Shown piece by piece: positions 18,390 to 26,255 of a stretch of 41,037 bases of DNA. The position numbers were made by a program, and so were the translations under genes. Source of the DNA: Betaproteobacteria bacterium. Its GTDB lineage: Bacteria > Pseudomonadota > Gammaproteobacteria > Burkholderiales > SG8-41. Position 1 is the stretch's first letter. Every line of letters begins with the position of its first letter. The stretch is from the NCBI GenBank assembly GCA_025356695.1, contig JANXSE010000076.1, positions 1-41,037 on the forward strand, written 5' to 3'. The notes beneath the pieces were generated by a model, which ran no database searches, was not told the origin of the DNA, and saw only the letters and a program-made list of their open reading frames with translations.

Positions 18390-19181
18390 TCAGACGTCGT
18401 GATAGTGCGCGCGGTCCTCCGTGGACATCCCGGTAAATTCGAATTTCGGGATGCAGACCAGTTCCTTTTCACCGATGCCGCGCACGGCTGTGCGTTTGAC
18501 GACGATCTCGTTGCGAAAAAAATCGGCGGCTTCGGTGTCGTCGATATTGATGCCGCGGCGGTTGAAGGCGAAGGTCGTGCCCGGCAGTTTTTGCAGGCGC
18601 GCGGCCATGTTGATGCGGGAGCCGACAAAGTCGCTGCGGTTGCCGACGGAGAACACGGTGCCGCGGGCGAGCCCGCAACGCAACACCGCCGGCGGTTCGC
18701 TGACAATGGATTCGATATGCGGGAAAAACTCACGGGCGTAACGCAGGCTGATTTCGCGCGCGGTGACAATGATGTTGCGGCGCGCATTGTCGTCGCAACG
18801 CGACACATCCCACAGCACGAGCAGGCCATCGCCCATGAATTTGATGAAAAACGGCAGCGGCCCCCACAGGGCGATGCCCTCGGGATATTCCTTGTGCTTC
18901 ATCTCCATCTTGATCTGGTTCATCAGCCAGTCAAGAAAGGCGCTGAGAAAAACCGGCACCGAAAGATGCGGCTCGATCTGTTTGCAAAAGGTCGTAAAGC
19001 CTTCCAGATCGAACATCGCGGCAATTGAATCGGTGGAGACCGCCTCGCTGGTCAGCGCGCCGAGTCCGAGCAGTGACGGATTGAAACGATCGAACGCTTC
19101 GCGGGTGAGCAGGCGTTTTTTCTGCCCGTCGATCTCGACGCGTGCTAAATCGCCCTGTGAAATGGTAAATGTGCGGATCAC
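18390..19181 (-). CDS. Class III adenylate cyclase-like protein
   Basis: A 263-residue stand-alone cyclase homology domain with all key residues visible: metal ligands Asp58 (MFDLEGFT) and Asp118 (KFMGDGL), purine-specifying Lys114 and Asp184 (SDFVGSRIN), and transition-state residues Asn191 and Arg195 (NMAARL). Lys and Asp at the specificity positions point to ATP rather than GTP, hence cAMP. There is no transmembrane or sensor domain; the first 50 residues form a short extension. It starts with GTG at 19181 and its ribosome site is weak. The next gene on the strand is a Bug receptor 61 bases downstream, so a link between solute sensing and cAMP is possible but unproven. Confidence 0.85.
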   Translation of the reverse strand: MIRTFTISQGDLARVEIDGQKKRLLTREAFDRFNPSLLGLGALTSEAVSTDSIAAMFDLEGFTTFCKQIEPHLSVPVFLSAFLDWLMNQIKMEMKHKEYPEGIALWGPLPFFIKFMGDGLLVLWDVSRCDDNARRNIIVTAREISLRYAREFFPHIESIVSEPPAVLRCGLARGTVFSVGNRSDFVGSRINMAARLQKLPGTTFAFNRRGINIDDTEAADFFRNEIVVKRTAVRGIGEKELVCIPKFEFTGMSTEDRAHYHDV

Positions 19182-19669
19182 TGTTTTCTTTCACCAAGGT
19201 GCCGTTTTGATCAGCAATTCAATCCGGCGGGATTTAAACGAGTTCGCGTGAAGTGGAGGAATTTTATGCTTTCTGGAAGGGTTGCCGGTGAAGTCCGAAT
19301 GCAGGCGCGGCGTCGGCTTGACTGCCGGCCATCTGCGTGCGTGCCGCGGCCGGCACGGGGCCCGATGATGACCCATCCAGGCAATCTCAAAACCCGGAAC
19401 AACGCGCACGGCCAACCCTGCGGGCGTAGCGTAACTCCCGGCGGCGTTGAACTGGCCGAGCGCCGCCACGTCCGGGCCCCCGCCATCGGCATCACGCTAT
19501 TTCGCGATCGAGCCATGTTGGTTGATGTCGGTGCACGGAGTTCAGCCTGCTGAATTGTTCTAATGAGGAGGATTCGGTGCGTTCTTGCAGACGGGCTGCT
19601 TTTTCTATCTTAAAAAGCACACTGCGTAAATTTCAGTAACACCGCCTGCGGTTGCGGCGATAGCGGCTG
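19182..19669. other. Gene-free, hairpin-rich interval
   Basis: I recognise no gene here. Short open frames exist on both strands (19248-19553 plus, 19191-19469 and 19211-19516 minus) but none looks like a known protein. Inverted repeats are dense: TGCCGGCC (19323-19330) with GGCCGGCA (19348-19355), GTGCCG (19341-19346) with CGGCAC (19351-19356), and GGCGGCG (19440-19446) with CGCCGCC (19461-19467). It may be a structured RNA, a dispersed repeat or a decayed gene. Confidence 0.4.
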
Positions 19670-19678
19670 TGATATAAA
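19670..19678 (+). promoter_or_regulatory. Extended -10 promoter of the M23 peptidase
   Basis: TGATATAAA fits the extended -10 pattern TG-N-TATAAT with one mismatch. A TTGCGG lies 15 bases upstream of the hexamer, too close for a normal -35, as tolerated by extended -10 promoters. The leader to ATG 19782 would be about 97 bases. Confidence 0.45.
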
Positions 19679-19781
19679 GGCGCATCGAATCGACCGCGCG
19701 GCGCGCAATTGGATGATCGAAGCGTTTCTTGATCGATATCATTTGCAGTAGCGGCGGTTGAAGAATTTACGATTGGATTGA

Positions 19782-21149
19782 ATGAGAGCGTTTGTTATTT
19801 TTCTGCTGTTTGTTTGTTTGTCACTGCCCGAGCACGCGGCGGCCGCCAATCCGCCGCTACCGGCGAAAAGCAAACGCAAGGCGGCGCCGAGCCGCACCGT
19901 GACAATCAAGCGGCCGATGCGGCCGATGGCGGGGTTCGTGCCGCGTGTCGAAGCATCGATCCAGCATGGCTGCGTGGATTCGCAGGAAGTGCAGGCGGCA
20001 GCCATGCGCATGGGCATTCCCCAGGGCGATGTCGAAAAACTGTTTTCCACGCTGCTGCCACTTTCCGCTTCGCCGGAACGCGCTTGCGTCAACTATGCGG
20101 CGGCCCTGTTGCCCGCGGGCATAGGCAGTTCGCTGGCAGTGCTGGAATCGAAGGCGGATCGGGACAAGGACAGGGAATATAAAGAAGGTTTGTGGGTGAC
20201 GGTGGTGCACAGCAAACCGAACGGCATGGTCGACAGCAGCCGCGAGTCGGTATCCACCGAGGGCTGGCAGGACCTCATCGTTCCGGCGCTGGGCATCGAT
20301 AGCGGTGGCGCGGACGGCATACGTGGCCTGCCATATTACCTGCAGTGGGAGGCCGGTCTGCTGGTCAAGCATTTGCTCACCGATGTCGACGAGCTGGCGC
20401 GGCACCATGTGCGTATCGTGTTGCACAAACCGGCAGGGGAGGACTACGACAAGATCGTCGCCGTCGAACTGGTCGAAACCGCGACGGCACGCGTTATCGA
20501 CAGCGTGGTCTGGCTCGATCGTGAGGACGATGTCGGCGCGTACTTTAATCCCAAAGGCGACAATTACGAACGCCTGTTCTGGGAGGCGCCGGTCGATTAC
20601 ACGCGCATTACGCGCGGCATCGGAAAAAGTGCGGTGACCATCAAGCGCCGTGTCGCGGTGAAGGCCAGCGGCAAAAAGAAAAAAACATTCGTCAACCGGA
20701 CCTTTCGCTACCGTGGCCATCATGTCGGCATTGATTTTGCGGTCCCCGTTGGTGAACCGGTGCGTGCGGTGGCGGACGCGGTGGTCGTTTTTGTCGGGCC
20801 GCGCGGCGGTTACGGCAATCTGGTGGTGCTTGAACACGGCAAGAACTACCAGACCTATTATGCACACCTGTCGCGCTTTACCGACGGCCTGAGTGTGGGG
20901 CAGAAAATTCTGCGCGGCGAGGAGATCGGTTTTGTCGGCATGACCGGGCTGACTACCGGTCCGCATCTGCATTTCGAAATACGCAAAGAGAACCAGTATT
21001 TCGATCCGCTTGCCAAAGAGAACAACATGACGCTGTGGAATCTTTACCCCGAGGAGCACGCGCACCTGCTGGCGAAAATCGTGGCCTTGAATGTTACGCG
21101 CATGAACCGGCCGCTGCCGCGGGTCGGTATGGCGACCTTGCCGAGATAA
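19782..21149 (+). CDS. M23 (LytM-type) metallopeptidase
   Basis: A 455-residue exported protein with a signal peptide (about 1-22, cleaved near HAAAANP). The C-terminal LytM domain (about 310-410) holds the zinc site: His314 and Asp318 in HHVGIDFAVPVG, His362 in YYAHLSR, and His395-x-His397 in HLHFE. All ligands are present, so it should be an active peptidoglycan endopeptidase rather than an EnvC/NlpD-type activator. The middle part (about 60-300) is a family-specific domain that I do not recognise. It stands alone, with its own extended -10 promoter 104 bases upstream. Confidence 0.92.
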   Translation: MRAFVIFLLFVCLSLPEHAAAANPPLPAKSKRKAAPSRTVTIKRPMRPMAGFVPRVEASIQHGCVDSQEVQAAAMRMGIPQGDVEKLFSTLLPLSASPERACVNYAAALLPAGIGSSLAVLESKADRDKDREYKEGLWVTVVHSKPNGMVDSSRESVSTEGWQDLIVPALGIDSGGADGIRGLPYYLQWEAGLLVKHLLTDVDELARHHVRIVLHKPAGEDYDKIVAVELVETATARVIDSVVWLDREDDVGAYFNPKGDNYERLFWEAPVDYTRITRGIGKSAVTIKRRVAVKASGKKKKTFVNRTFRYRGHHVGIDFAVPVGEPVRAVADAVVVFVGPRGGYGNLVVLEHGKNYQTYYAHLSRFTDGLSVGQKILRGEEIGFVGMTGLTTGPHLHFEIRKENQYFDPLAKENNMTLWNLYPEEHAHLLAKIVALNVTRMNRPLPRVGMATLPR

Positions 21150-21197
21150 CCGGCACGGCGACCGGCTGCAGGCACGTGCAGAAGCGCTGCAGCAAGA

Positions 21198-21626
21198 TTA
21201 AACGACTTTTTTGTAGACCTGTTTGAAGCGTTCGTTTCTGGCGACGCCGAAGTCGCCGGGTCCGTATTGCAACAGCCAGTCGCCGGTCTCGCCGTGCAGC
21301 AGGTCGCCACCCGCCGAGCGTGCCGCAGTAAATGGCTCGGCGATTTGCCGCGCCAGGACCGGCACCGGTCGCGCCTTGTAGCGGCCAGCGCCGGGTTCTG
21401 CGGGTGCTAGGGCTTCGTACTTGGCATCAAAACGCCTGCGGGCAACACTCCAGCGCGTTCCATCGTACCCCGTAATCAGCGCGTCCCCCGTTTGATAACG
21501 GTTCGGGCCTTCGGGGCTCATCAGTTCTCCGGCGTTCTCGGCGAAGGTGACGTTGACGATTTCCGTCTTGACGTAGCGCGACGCCAGAAGATTGGTCGTG
21601 AGGTCAATGTCGGTCAGTTCAAGCAT
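21198..21626 (-). CDS. PGDYG-family protein
   Basis: A 142-residue cytosolic protein. It ends with the motif that names the family, here YGPGDFGVARNERFKQVY (Tyr of PGDYG replaced by Phe). Both halves (MSPEGPNRYQTGDALITGYDG and the C-terminal repeat) contain GD-centred segments of similar shape, suggesting a duplicated small domain. No function is established. The start ATG 21626 has a -10-like TATAAA right upstream and a perfect 7-1-7 palindrome beyond it. It is divergent from the MmgE/PrpD gene, with which it may share control. Confidence 0.7.
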   Translation of the reverse strand: MLELTDIDLTTNLLASRYVKTEIVNVTFAENAGELMSPEGPNRYQTGDALITGYDGTRWSVARRRFDAKYEALAPAEPGAGRYKARPVPVLARQIAEPFTAARSAGGDLLHGETGDWLLQYGPGDFGVARNERFKQVYKKVV

Positions 21627-21634
21627 GCTCGTAT

Positions 21635-21658
21635 TTTATAAGATTGCGTGACACGCAA
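21635..21658 (-). promoter_or_regulatory. -10 box and perfect palindrome, PGDYG promoter
   Basis: TATAAA on the minus strand (21635-21640) lies beside a perfect palindrome TTGCGTG-A-CACGCAA (21644-21658). TTGAAC at 21661-21666 is a possible -35, though at a 20-base spacing. The palindrome fills the spacer, a typical repressor position. The regulator is unknown. Confidence 0.5.
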
Positions 21659-21742
21659 GAGTTCAAATGCAAAGCGGAAAGGCCCGTGGCCATGCGCGCC
21701 GGCGGGTGGATGCGTTTCGACGAATCGCGTATCCTCACCGGC

Positions 21743-21762
21743 GCTGCAACCGCGGGTGCAGC
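21743..21762. promoter_or_regulatory. Near-perfect 20-bp dyad upstream of the MmgE/PrpD gene
   Basis: GCTGCAACCGCGGGTGCAGC has nine of ten symmetric pairs, failing only at the A/G pair. It lies 45 bases before the ATG at 21808. It may be an operator or an mRNA hairpin; which one cannot be told by eye. Confidence 0.35.
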
Positions 21763-21807
21763 ACGACGCGAACAGGTTCTTGCAACGAAAATTCAGGGAG
21801 TTTGAAA

Positions 21808-23211
21808 ATGGCATCTCTCAGTCGTCAATTGGCGCGGTGGGTGGTCGGTCTGAAGTTCGATGACCTGCCGCCGGCGGTGATCGATCGCGCCAAGGGCGTC
21901 ACGCTGCAATGCCTGTCTTCCATATTGATCGGTGCGAGTACCCGGCAGGGCGGCGAGGCCGTGGCGATGATCAAACAGGAAGAGGCCGGCGTCAGTCGCG
22001 GCGCCACCATCATGGTAGCCGGCGGCAAAGTGACGAAGGGCGGCGCGGCATTTGCCAATTCAGAAATGGCGTTTGCCGGTGGCAAGTGGGACACCTTCCG
22101 CATGCTGATGCACCCGGGGACCAGCGTGATCCCCGGCGCTTTTGCGGCGGCCGAGGAGAGCGGTGCTTCCGGCAGGGAATTCATCACGGCGATCGCGGCC
22201 GCCTACGAGGTCATGGAGCGCCTCGCGGCGGACTTCATTCCGACGTTGATGTCGCGCGGCTTTCATGCCAGCCCGGTGTTTGGAATTTTCGGTGCTGCGG
22301 TGGCCGTCGCCAAACTCGATGGTCTCGACGAGGAACAGATGAACAGCACCATTGCGTTATGCGCCAGCATGGCCGGCGGCAATCTCGAGGGGCCGCGCAG
22401 CGGCGGGCGCGCGCTGCGCGAAGGTGTTGCTGCGCGCAACGGACTGTTTGCGGTGGCGCTGGCGCGGCAGGGGCATGTCGGCGGCGAAACGGTGCTCGAA
22501 GGCGAGGCGGGTTTTTACCATTCATATATCGGCAACAACCAGGGGCGGCTTACGTACAGCTTCGAGGGCAAGACGCATGCCGATCTTGAAGACATCACAG
22601 CGAATCTGGGTAAATCGTGGATTTTTCTGGAGACGCTCTACCGGATTTATTCGACGTCCGGTTATAACATCGGGCACATCGCGGTCACGGCACGACTGTG
22701 CGAAGAGAACGCGATTCGTCCTGATGACATCGAGCGCATCGAAGCGGTGGCGAACTGGCTCGAAACCCAATATCCAAGCCCAGCGTTTCCCAATCGTCGC
22801 GAAGACCTGATACACAAGGCCGGCAGTACCGCTTATCACATTGCATTTGCCGCAGTCGCACGCGGTTTTCCCATGCTGCGCGACTGGGCGCCGCAAACCG
22901 CGAGTGCGGACGACCCGCCCGAGGTGCTTGAACTAATGAAACGCGTGACGATCACGCCGTCATACACCACCACACTTTTCGGGCCGCGCGTCACGATCCA
23001 TACAAAAGACGGCAAGAGCTACACGCGTCAGGGCACCGGGCGCGAATTCATCTGGGATTTCGAAGAAGAGGCGCGACGCATCCGCGACATTGCACCGGGG
23101 CTGCCGATTCCCGCCGCACAGTTCGACGCCATCATTCAAAGCTGCCGCACGTTGGACACGCAGGCGCGCGCCGACGCCTTGATCGGGCTGACCATGGCGC
23201 CGGGGCATTGA
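21808..23211 (+). CDS. MmgE/PrpD family protein
   Basis: A 467-residue cytosolic protein of the family containing 2-methylcitrate dehydratase PrpD and cis-aconitate decarboxylase. Conserved N-terminal helical-domain segments are seen (SSILIGASTRQGGEAV, FANSEMAFAGGKWDTF, MHPGTSVIPGAFAAAE, AAYEVMERLA), then the smaller C-terminal lid with YSTSGYNIGH. The ATG at 21808 is preceded by CAGGGAG at seven bases, so the longer frame upstream is not used. No PrpB or PrpC neighbour is present, so the methylcitrate cycle is not implied; members next to Bug genes probably dehydrate or decarboxylate other organic acids. It is divergent from the PGDYG gene. Confidence 0.9.
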   Translation: MASLSRQLARWVVGLKFDDLPPAVIDRAKGVTLQCLSSILIGASTRQGGEAVAMIKQEEAGVSRGATIMVAGGKVTKGGAAFANSEMAFAGGKWDTFRMLMHPGTSVIPGAFAAAEESGASGREFITAIAAAYEVMERLAADFIPTLMSRGFHASPVFGIFGAAVAVAKLDGLDEEQMNSTIALCASMAGGNLEGPRSGGRALREGVAARNGLFAVALARQGHVGGETVLEGEAGFYHSYIGNNQGRLTYSFEGKTHADLEDITANLGKSWIFLETLYRIYSTSGYNIGHIAVTARLCEENAIRPDDIERIEAVANWLETQYPSPAFPNRREDLIHKAGSTAYHIAFAAVARGFPMLRDWAPQTASADDPPEVLELMKRVTITPSYTTTLFGPRVTIHTKDGKSYTRQGTGREFIWDFEEEARRIRDIAPGLPIPAAQFDAIIQSCRTLDTQARADALIGLTMAPGH

Positions 23212-23268
23212 CGAAGAATCGCTTAAGCGTACCGCAGGACCGGAGCCGCCCCGCGGGCGCGATCCGAC

Positions 23269-23862
23269 TTACAGCGGCTTGATCATTACCTTGCGGAATT
23301 TGATGGTGCCGGCGTTGTACTGGAGCGCGATCGGGCCGCTGGTGAAGGCGGTGTCATTAACATCGACCGCCTGCTCACCGTTCATCCTGACGGTCATGCG
23401 CGGGCCCTTCGCCGTGATTTCCATCGTGTTCCACTTGCCGGCAGCTTTAAACGTCGGCGATGCCTTGGCCGGCGGCATCAGCGACGCGGTCGCCATCGCA
23501 GGACTCTTGTCCCAGATCTGCACTTCATAGGCTGCCTTGGTGTTGACGACCTTCTGGTTCATGACGCGGATATAAATGCCACTGTTGGCTTCCTCGTCGG
23601 CCCAGAACTCGGCGTAAATTTCGAAATCCGTGTATGAATTTTTCGACAGCAGAATGCCGGTTTCCGCCGTGCTCTTTTTGTCGGCCTGAATGGCGCCGTT
23701 CGTTGCAGTCCAGTTGGCGTCGCCGAGTCGCGTGAAATTCTGCAGGCCGGTTTCACCGTCGATCAGCGCAATCCAGCCCGGACCGGACGGTTGGCTGGCG
23801 CAGCCGGCCAGTGTTGCTGCAATCAATAGCAATGCAGTTGCAAGCGCAGAAAATGTTCTCAT
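23269..23862 (-). CDS. DUF1080-type (concanavalin-like) lipoprotein
   Basis: A 197-residue precursor. The signal peptide ends with a lipobox LAGC, so mature Cys is about residue 21 and the protein is lipid-anchored. The rest is a single DUF1080/3-keto-disaccharide hydrolase-like beta-sandwich (WIALIDGETGLQNF, DFEIYAEFWADEEANSG, GKWNTMEITAKG). DUF1080 proteins are usually linked to carbohydrate binding or hydrolysis, but no catalytic residues are certain. The start ATG 23862 follows GGAGGGGG at about nine bases. It is convergent with the MmgE/PrpD gene. Confidence 0.88.
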   Translation of the reverse strand: MRTFSALATALLLIAATLAGCASQPSGPGWIALIDGETGLQNFTRLGDANWTATNGAIQADKKSTAETGILLSKNSYTDFEIYAEFWADEEANSGIYIRVMNQKVVNTKAAYEVQIWDKSPAMATASLMPPAKASPTFKAAGKWNTMEITAKGPRMTVRMNGEQAVDVNDTAFTSGPIALQYNAGTIKFRKVMIKPL

Positions 23863-23960
23863 GATGATCCCCCTCCAAGTGGACAGGCAGACGATAGCAG
23901 CTGGCCTGTAAAAGCAACAGGCCATTCTGGATAGTGCCGGATTGAGAGTGCAGGTAGAGG

Positions 23961-24923
23961 TTATTCACCAATGGGCAAGTCAATGCCGATCCCTCGCTCG
24001 CGGGCAAGCGCAAGGACCCGGGCGCCAACGTAAATATCCTGAATCGCCATGCCGTGTGACTCATAGAGCGTTATCTCTTCTTGCGCCGTTCGGCCGGTCG
24101 CGCGTCCGGCGATGACTTCGCCGAGTTCCGGCAGCGTCTCCCAGTCGAGCAGGCCTTTTTCCACCAGTGGCAAAAGATCCCCGCATTCCTGCCGCGCCGT
24201 GCCACGCGAATCGACGACGACCCTGCTGCAGCGCCGTACGGTTTCCTCGTCGATTTCGCGTCTGCTCAACGCATTCGAGCCGGCGGCATTGATATGCTGG
24301 CCGGTCTCCAGCAGGCTGCCGGCAAGCACCGGGGTGGCGGCCTTGGTGACCAGGTTGATGACGTCGGCGCCGTGCACCGCTTCCGCGACAGTGGGCACGA
24401 CCTTCATCGCAATATTGAGTCGCGATGACATCAATGCACAGAATTTTTCGGCGCGCCCGGGCGTGCGGTTGAATACCCTGACTTCGCGGATCTTGCGCAC
24501 GTTGCATACCGCTTCGAGCTGGCCGATGGCCTGTTTGCCGGCGCCGATCATGGCGACGACTGCAGCGTCTTCGCGCGCGAGGTAGCGGGTGGCAACACCG
24601 CTGGCGGCACCCGTGCGTATCATGCCGATGTAACTCGCATCGATGATGGCATCGAGCTTGCCGCTGTTGCAATTGAATAGATTCAGGTAGTAGCGGGTGC
24701 CTTTGCCGTGCAATGCATAGTAGCCTTTGAAGCCGATGTATCCGAGTTCCGGGGCCGCGCCCAGCACCATATGCAGTGTGCCCGCCGGGATGTGCGCGCG
24801 CACCCGCGGCACATCGACCGCATGGCTCAGGGCGCGGTCTTTCAACGCCTGCTCGACCGCCTGCACGGCAAGCGGCATGGTGAGCAACTGCTCGACGTCT
24901 TTTTCAGTCAGATAACGAATCAT
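23961..24923 (-). CDS. Ornithine cyclodeaminase / mu-crystallin family protein
   Basis: A 320-residue NAD(P)-dependent enzyme of the OCD/mu-crystallin superfamily. The Rossmann glycine motif is MIGAGKQAIGQLEAV at about 124-138, the substrate-side GFKGYYALHGKG block lies near 64-75, and VVVDSRGTARQECGDL near 231-246 carries the Asp expected in the active site. Possible activities include ornithine cyclodeamination and ketimine or Delta1-pyrroline reduction; sequence alone does not decide. Its start faces the Bug gene at 25200, with a 276-base divergent gap holding a palindrome 30 bases upstream (24953-24967). The neighbouring Bug and hydrolase genes suggest a catabolic context. Confidence 0.88.
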   Translation of the reverse strand: MIRYLTEKDVEQLLTMPLAVQAVEQALKDRALSHAVDVPRVRAHIPAGTLHMVLGAAPELGYIGFKGYYALHGKGTRYYLNLFNCNSGKLDAIIDASYIGMIRTGAASGVATRYLAREDAAVVAMIGAGKQAIGQLEAVCNVRKIREVRVFNRTPGRAEKFCALMSSRLNIAMKVVPTVAEAVHGADVINLVTKAATPVLAGSLLETGQHINAAGSNALSRREIDEETVRRCSRVVVDSRGTARQECGDLLPLVEKGLLDWETLPELGEVIAGRATGRTAQEEITLYESHGMAIQDIYVGARVLALARERGIGIDLPIGE

Positions 24924-24952
24924 GTTTAAAGAGGCTCCCGGTGTGTTTGCGG

Positions 24953-24967
24953 CGGTCAGGGTGACCG
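24953..24967. promoter_or_regulatory. Perfect palindrome upstream of the OCD-like gene
   Basis: CGGTCA-GGG-TGACCG, a 6-3-6 palindrome whose near end lies 30 bases before the OCD ATG at 24923. It is nested within CCCGGT (24937-24942) and ACCGGG (24964-24969). It may be an operator or a hairpin in the leader. Confidence 0.35.
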
Positions 24968-25099
24968 GGCCGGCATGGCCATGACCCGAACGCCTTTGCT
25001 CAATTCGGGGAATCAGCGAATTCTAACTTGGACGAAGGAATTCAATATGGAAAAAAGGATCTTTCGGATCGTCATCGGGCGGTGAGGCGGCCGCGATTG

Positions 25100-25127
25100 T
25101 TGCCACGATGCTATAAACTTCTACACT
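25100..25127 (+). promoter_or_regulatory. Promoter of the Bug-hydrolase pair
   Basis: TTGCCA (25100-25105), a 16-base spacer and TACACT (25122-25127). Transcription would begin near 25134, right at the start of an inverted repeat, with a leader of about 66 bases to ATG 25200. Confidence 0.5.
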
Positions 25128-25132
25128 ATGGC

Positions 25133-25161
25133 GCGCGGATAAAAAAATCATAAATCCGCGC
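25133..25161. promoter_or_regulatory. Inverted repeat at the predicted transcription start
   Basis: GCGCGGAT (25133-25140) and ATCCGCGC (25154-25161) are perfect 8-bp arms around an A/T-rich 13-base spacer. Its place just after the -10 box suggests a repressor operator; in RNA it would form a stable 5' hairpin. Confidence 0.5.
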
Positions 25162-25199
25162 AGTTGCGGCAGCGCTTCTGCAATCCGGAGGGGAACGGC

Positions 25200-26180
25200 A
25201 TGAAATGGTCACGGTTGTTGTCAGGATGGCTCGCGGCCGGCGTGCTCATTGCTCTCAGCGGCATCGCGATGGCGCAGGATTATCCGTCACGCGTGGTGCG
25301 CCTCATTGTTGCGTTTCCGCCGGGTGGCTCGACCGATATCTATGCGCGCGTGATTGCCAACGAGTTGCAGGCGGCATTGGGCAAATCGGTGATTGTGGAG
25401 AACCGGCCCGGCGGCACGGGGGTGATCGGAACCCAGCTGGTGCGCCAAGCGGCAGCGGACGGTCACGTCCTTCTGTTTACGTCGAACACCGCGCACGTGC
25501 TGGGCCCGTTGTTGATGGATCCGCGTCCATTCGATCCGGTCGCCGATTTCACGCCAATTTCCAAGGCCCTGAGGTTTCCGCTGTACCTGATCGTCCATCC
25601 GTCGATCCCGGCGCGATCACTGGCTGAGTTTATTGCGTTCGCCAGGTCGAAGCCGGGGCAATTCAATTACGCCAGTTCCGGACAGGGCGGTACCAGTCAT
25701 ATCGTGACGGAGATGTTCAATGCGGCTGCGGGCATCAAAGCCAGTCACGTGCCATACAAAGGTGCTGCGCCGGCTTTGCAGGCGGTGATGACCGGCGAGG
25801 CCCAATATCTGTTCAACAACATCGGCACCTCGCAGTCATTTGTTACCGCCGGAAAGCTGCGCGGTTTCGCCGTCACCGGTGAAAAGCGATCCCCTGCATT
25901 GCCGAACGTGCCGACGATCGCGGAGGCCGGTATTCAGGGTCTGGAGATCGCTTATACATGGTCCGGCCTGTTCGGGCCGCCAGCACTGCCGCCGGCCGTT
26001 CTCGAAAAGCTCAGCGCCGAAATGATCCGCATTATGCGACTACCCGAGATCGGCAAACGCGTGCTGGGCGACGGCTATGAAGTTGTCGCAAGCACACCGT
26101 CACAATTTACGCGTGACATGCAGGCTGAAGTGACGGCGTGGTCCCGCATCATTCGCGAACGCGGGATAAAAGCGGAATGA
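25200..26180 (+). CDS. Bug/TctC-type periplasmic solute receptor (2 of 5)
   Basis: A 326-residue exported receptor. The signal peptide is about 1-25 (MKWSRLLSGWL, cleaved near AMAQDYPSR). Bug signature PPGGSTDIYAR, ligand-loop block ASSGQGGTSH and HVPYKGAAPALQ are present. A strong CCGGAGGGG site lies before the ATG at 25200; the open frame upstream is not used. An alpha/beta hydrolase gene follows after 75 bases, making a receptor-enzyme pair, so the ligand may be the hydrolase substrate or its product. No membrane component is encoded nearby. Confidence 0.94.
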   Translation: MKWSRLLSGWLAAGVLIALSGIAMAQDYPSRVVRLIVAFPPGGSTDIYARVIANELQAALGKSVIVENRPGGTGVIGTQLVRQAAADGHVLLFTSNTAHVLGPLLMDPRPFDPVADFTPISKALRFPLYLIVHPSIPARSLAEFIAFARSKPGQFNYASSGQGGTSHIVTEMFNAAAGIKASHVPYKGAAPALQAVMTGEAQYLFNNIGTSQSFVTAGKLRGFAVTGEKRSPALPNVPTIAEAGIQGLEIAYTWSGLFGPPALPPAVLEKLSAEMIRIMRLPEIGKRVLGDGYEVVASTPSQFTRDMQAEVTAWSRIIRERGIKAE

Positions 26181-26255
26181 GTTGCACGCACGGCTGGCTG
26201 TCCGCATGCAATTTGAATTCACCGGGTCCTGAAACAAACAATCAAGGGAGCAAAG

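Noticed and set aside
18329..18829. Longer N-terminal extension of the first Bug receptor
   Set aside because: It overlaps the adenylate cyclase gene in another frame; the signal peptide begins at 18328 or 18310.
21150..21197. GCTGCA/TGCAGC repeats between the M23 and PGDYG genes as a terminator
   Set aside because: Short imperfect arms; the T run lies too near the PGDYG stop codon and gives no clear hairpin-U layout.
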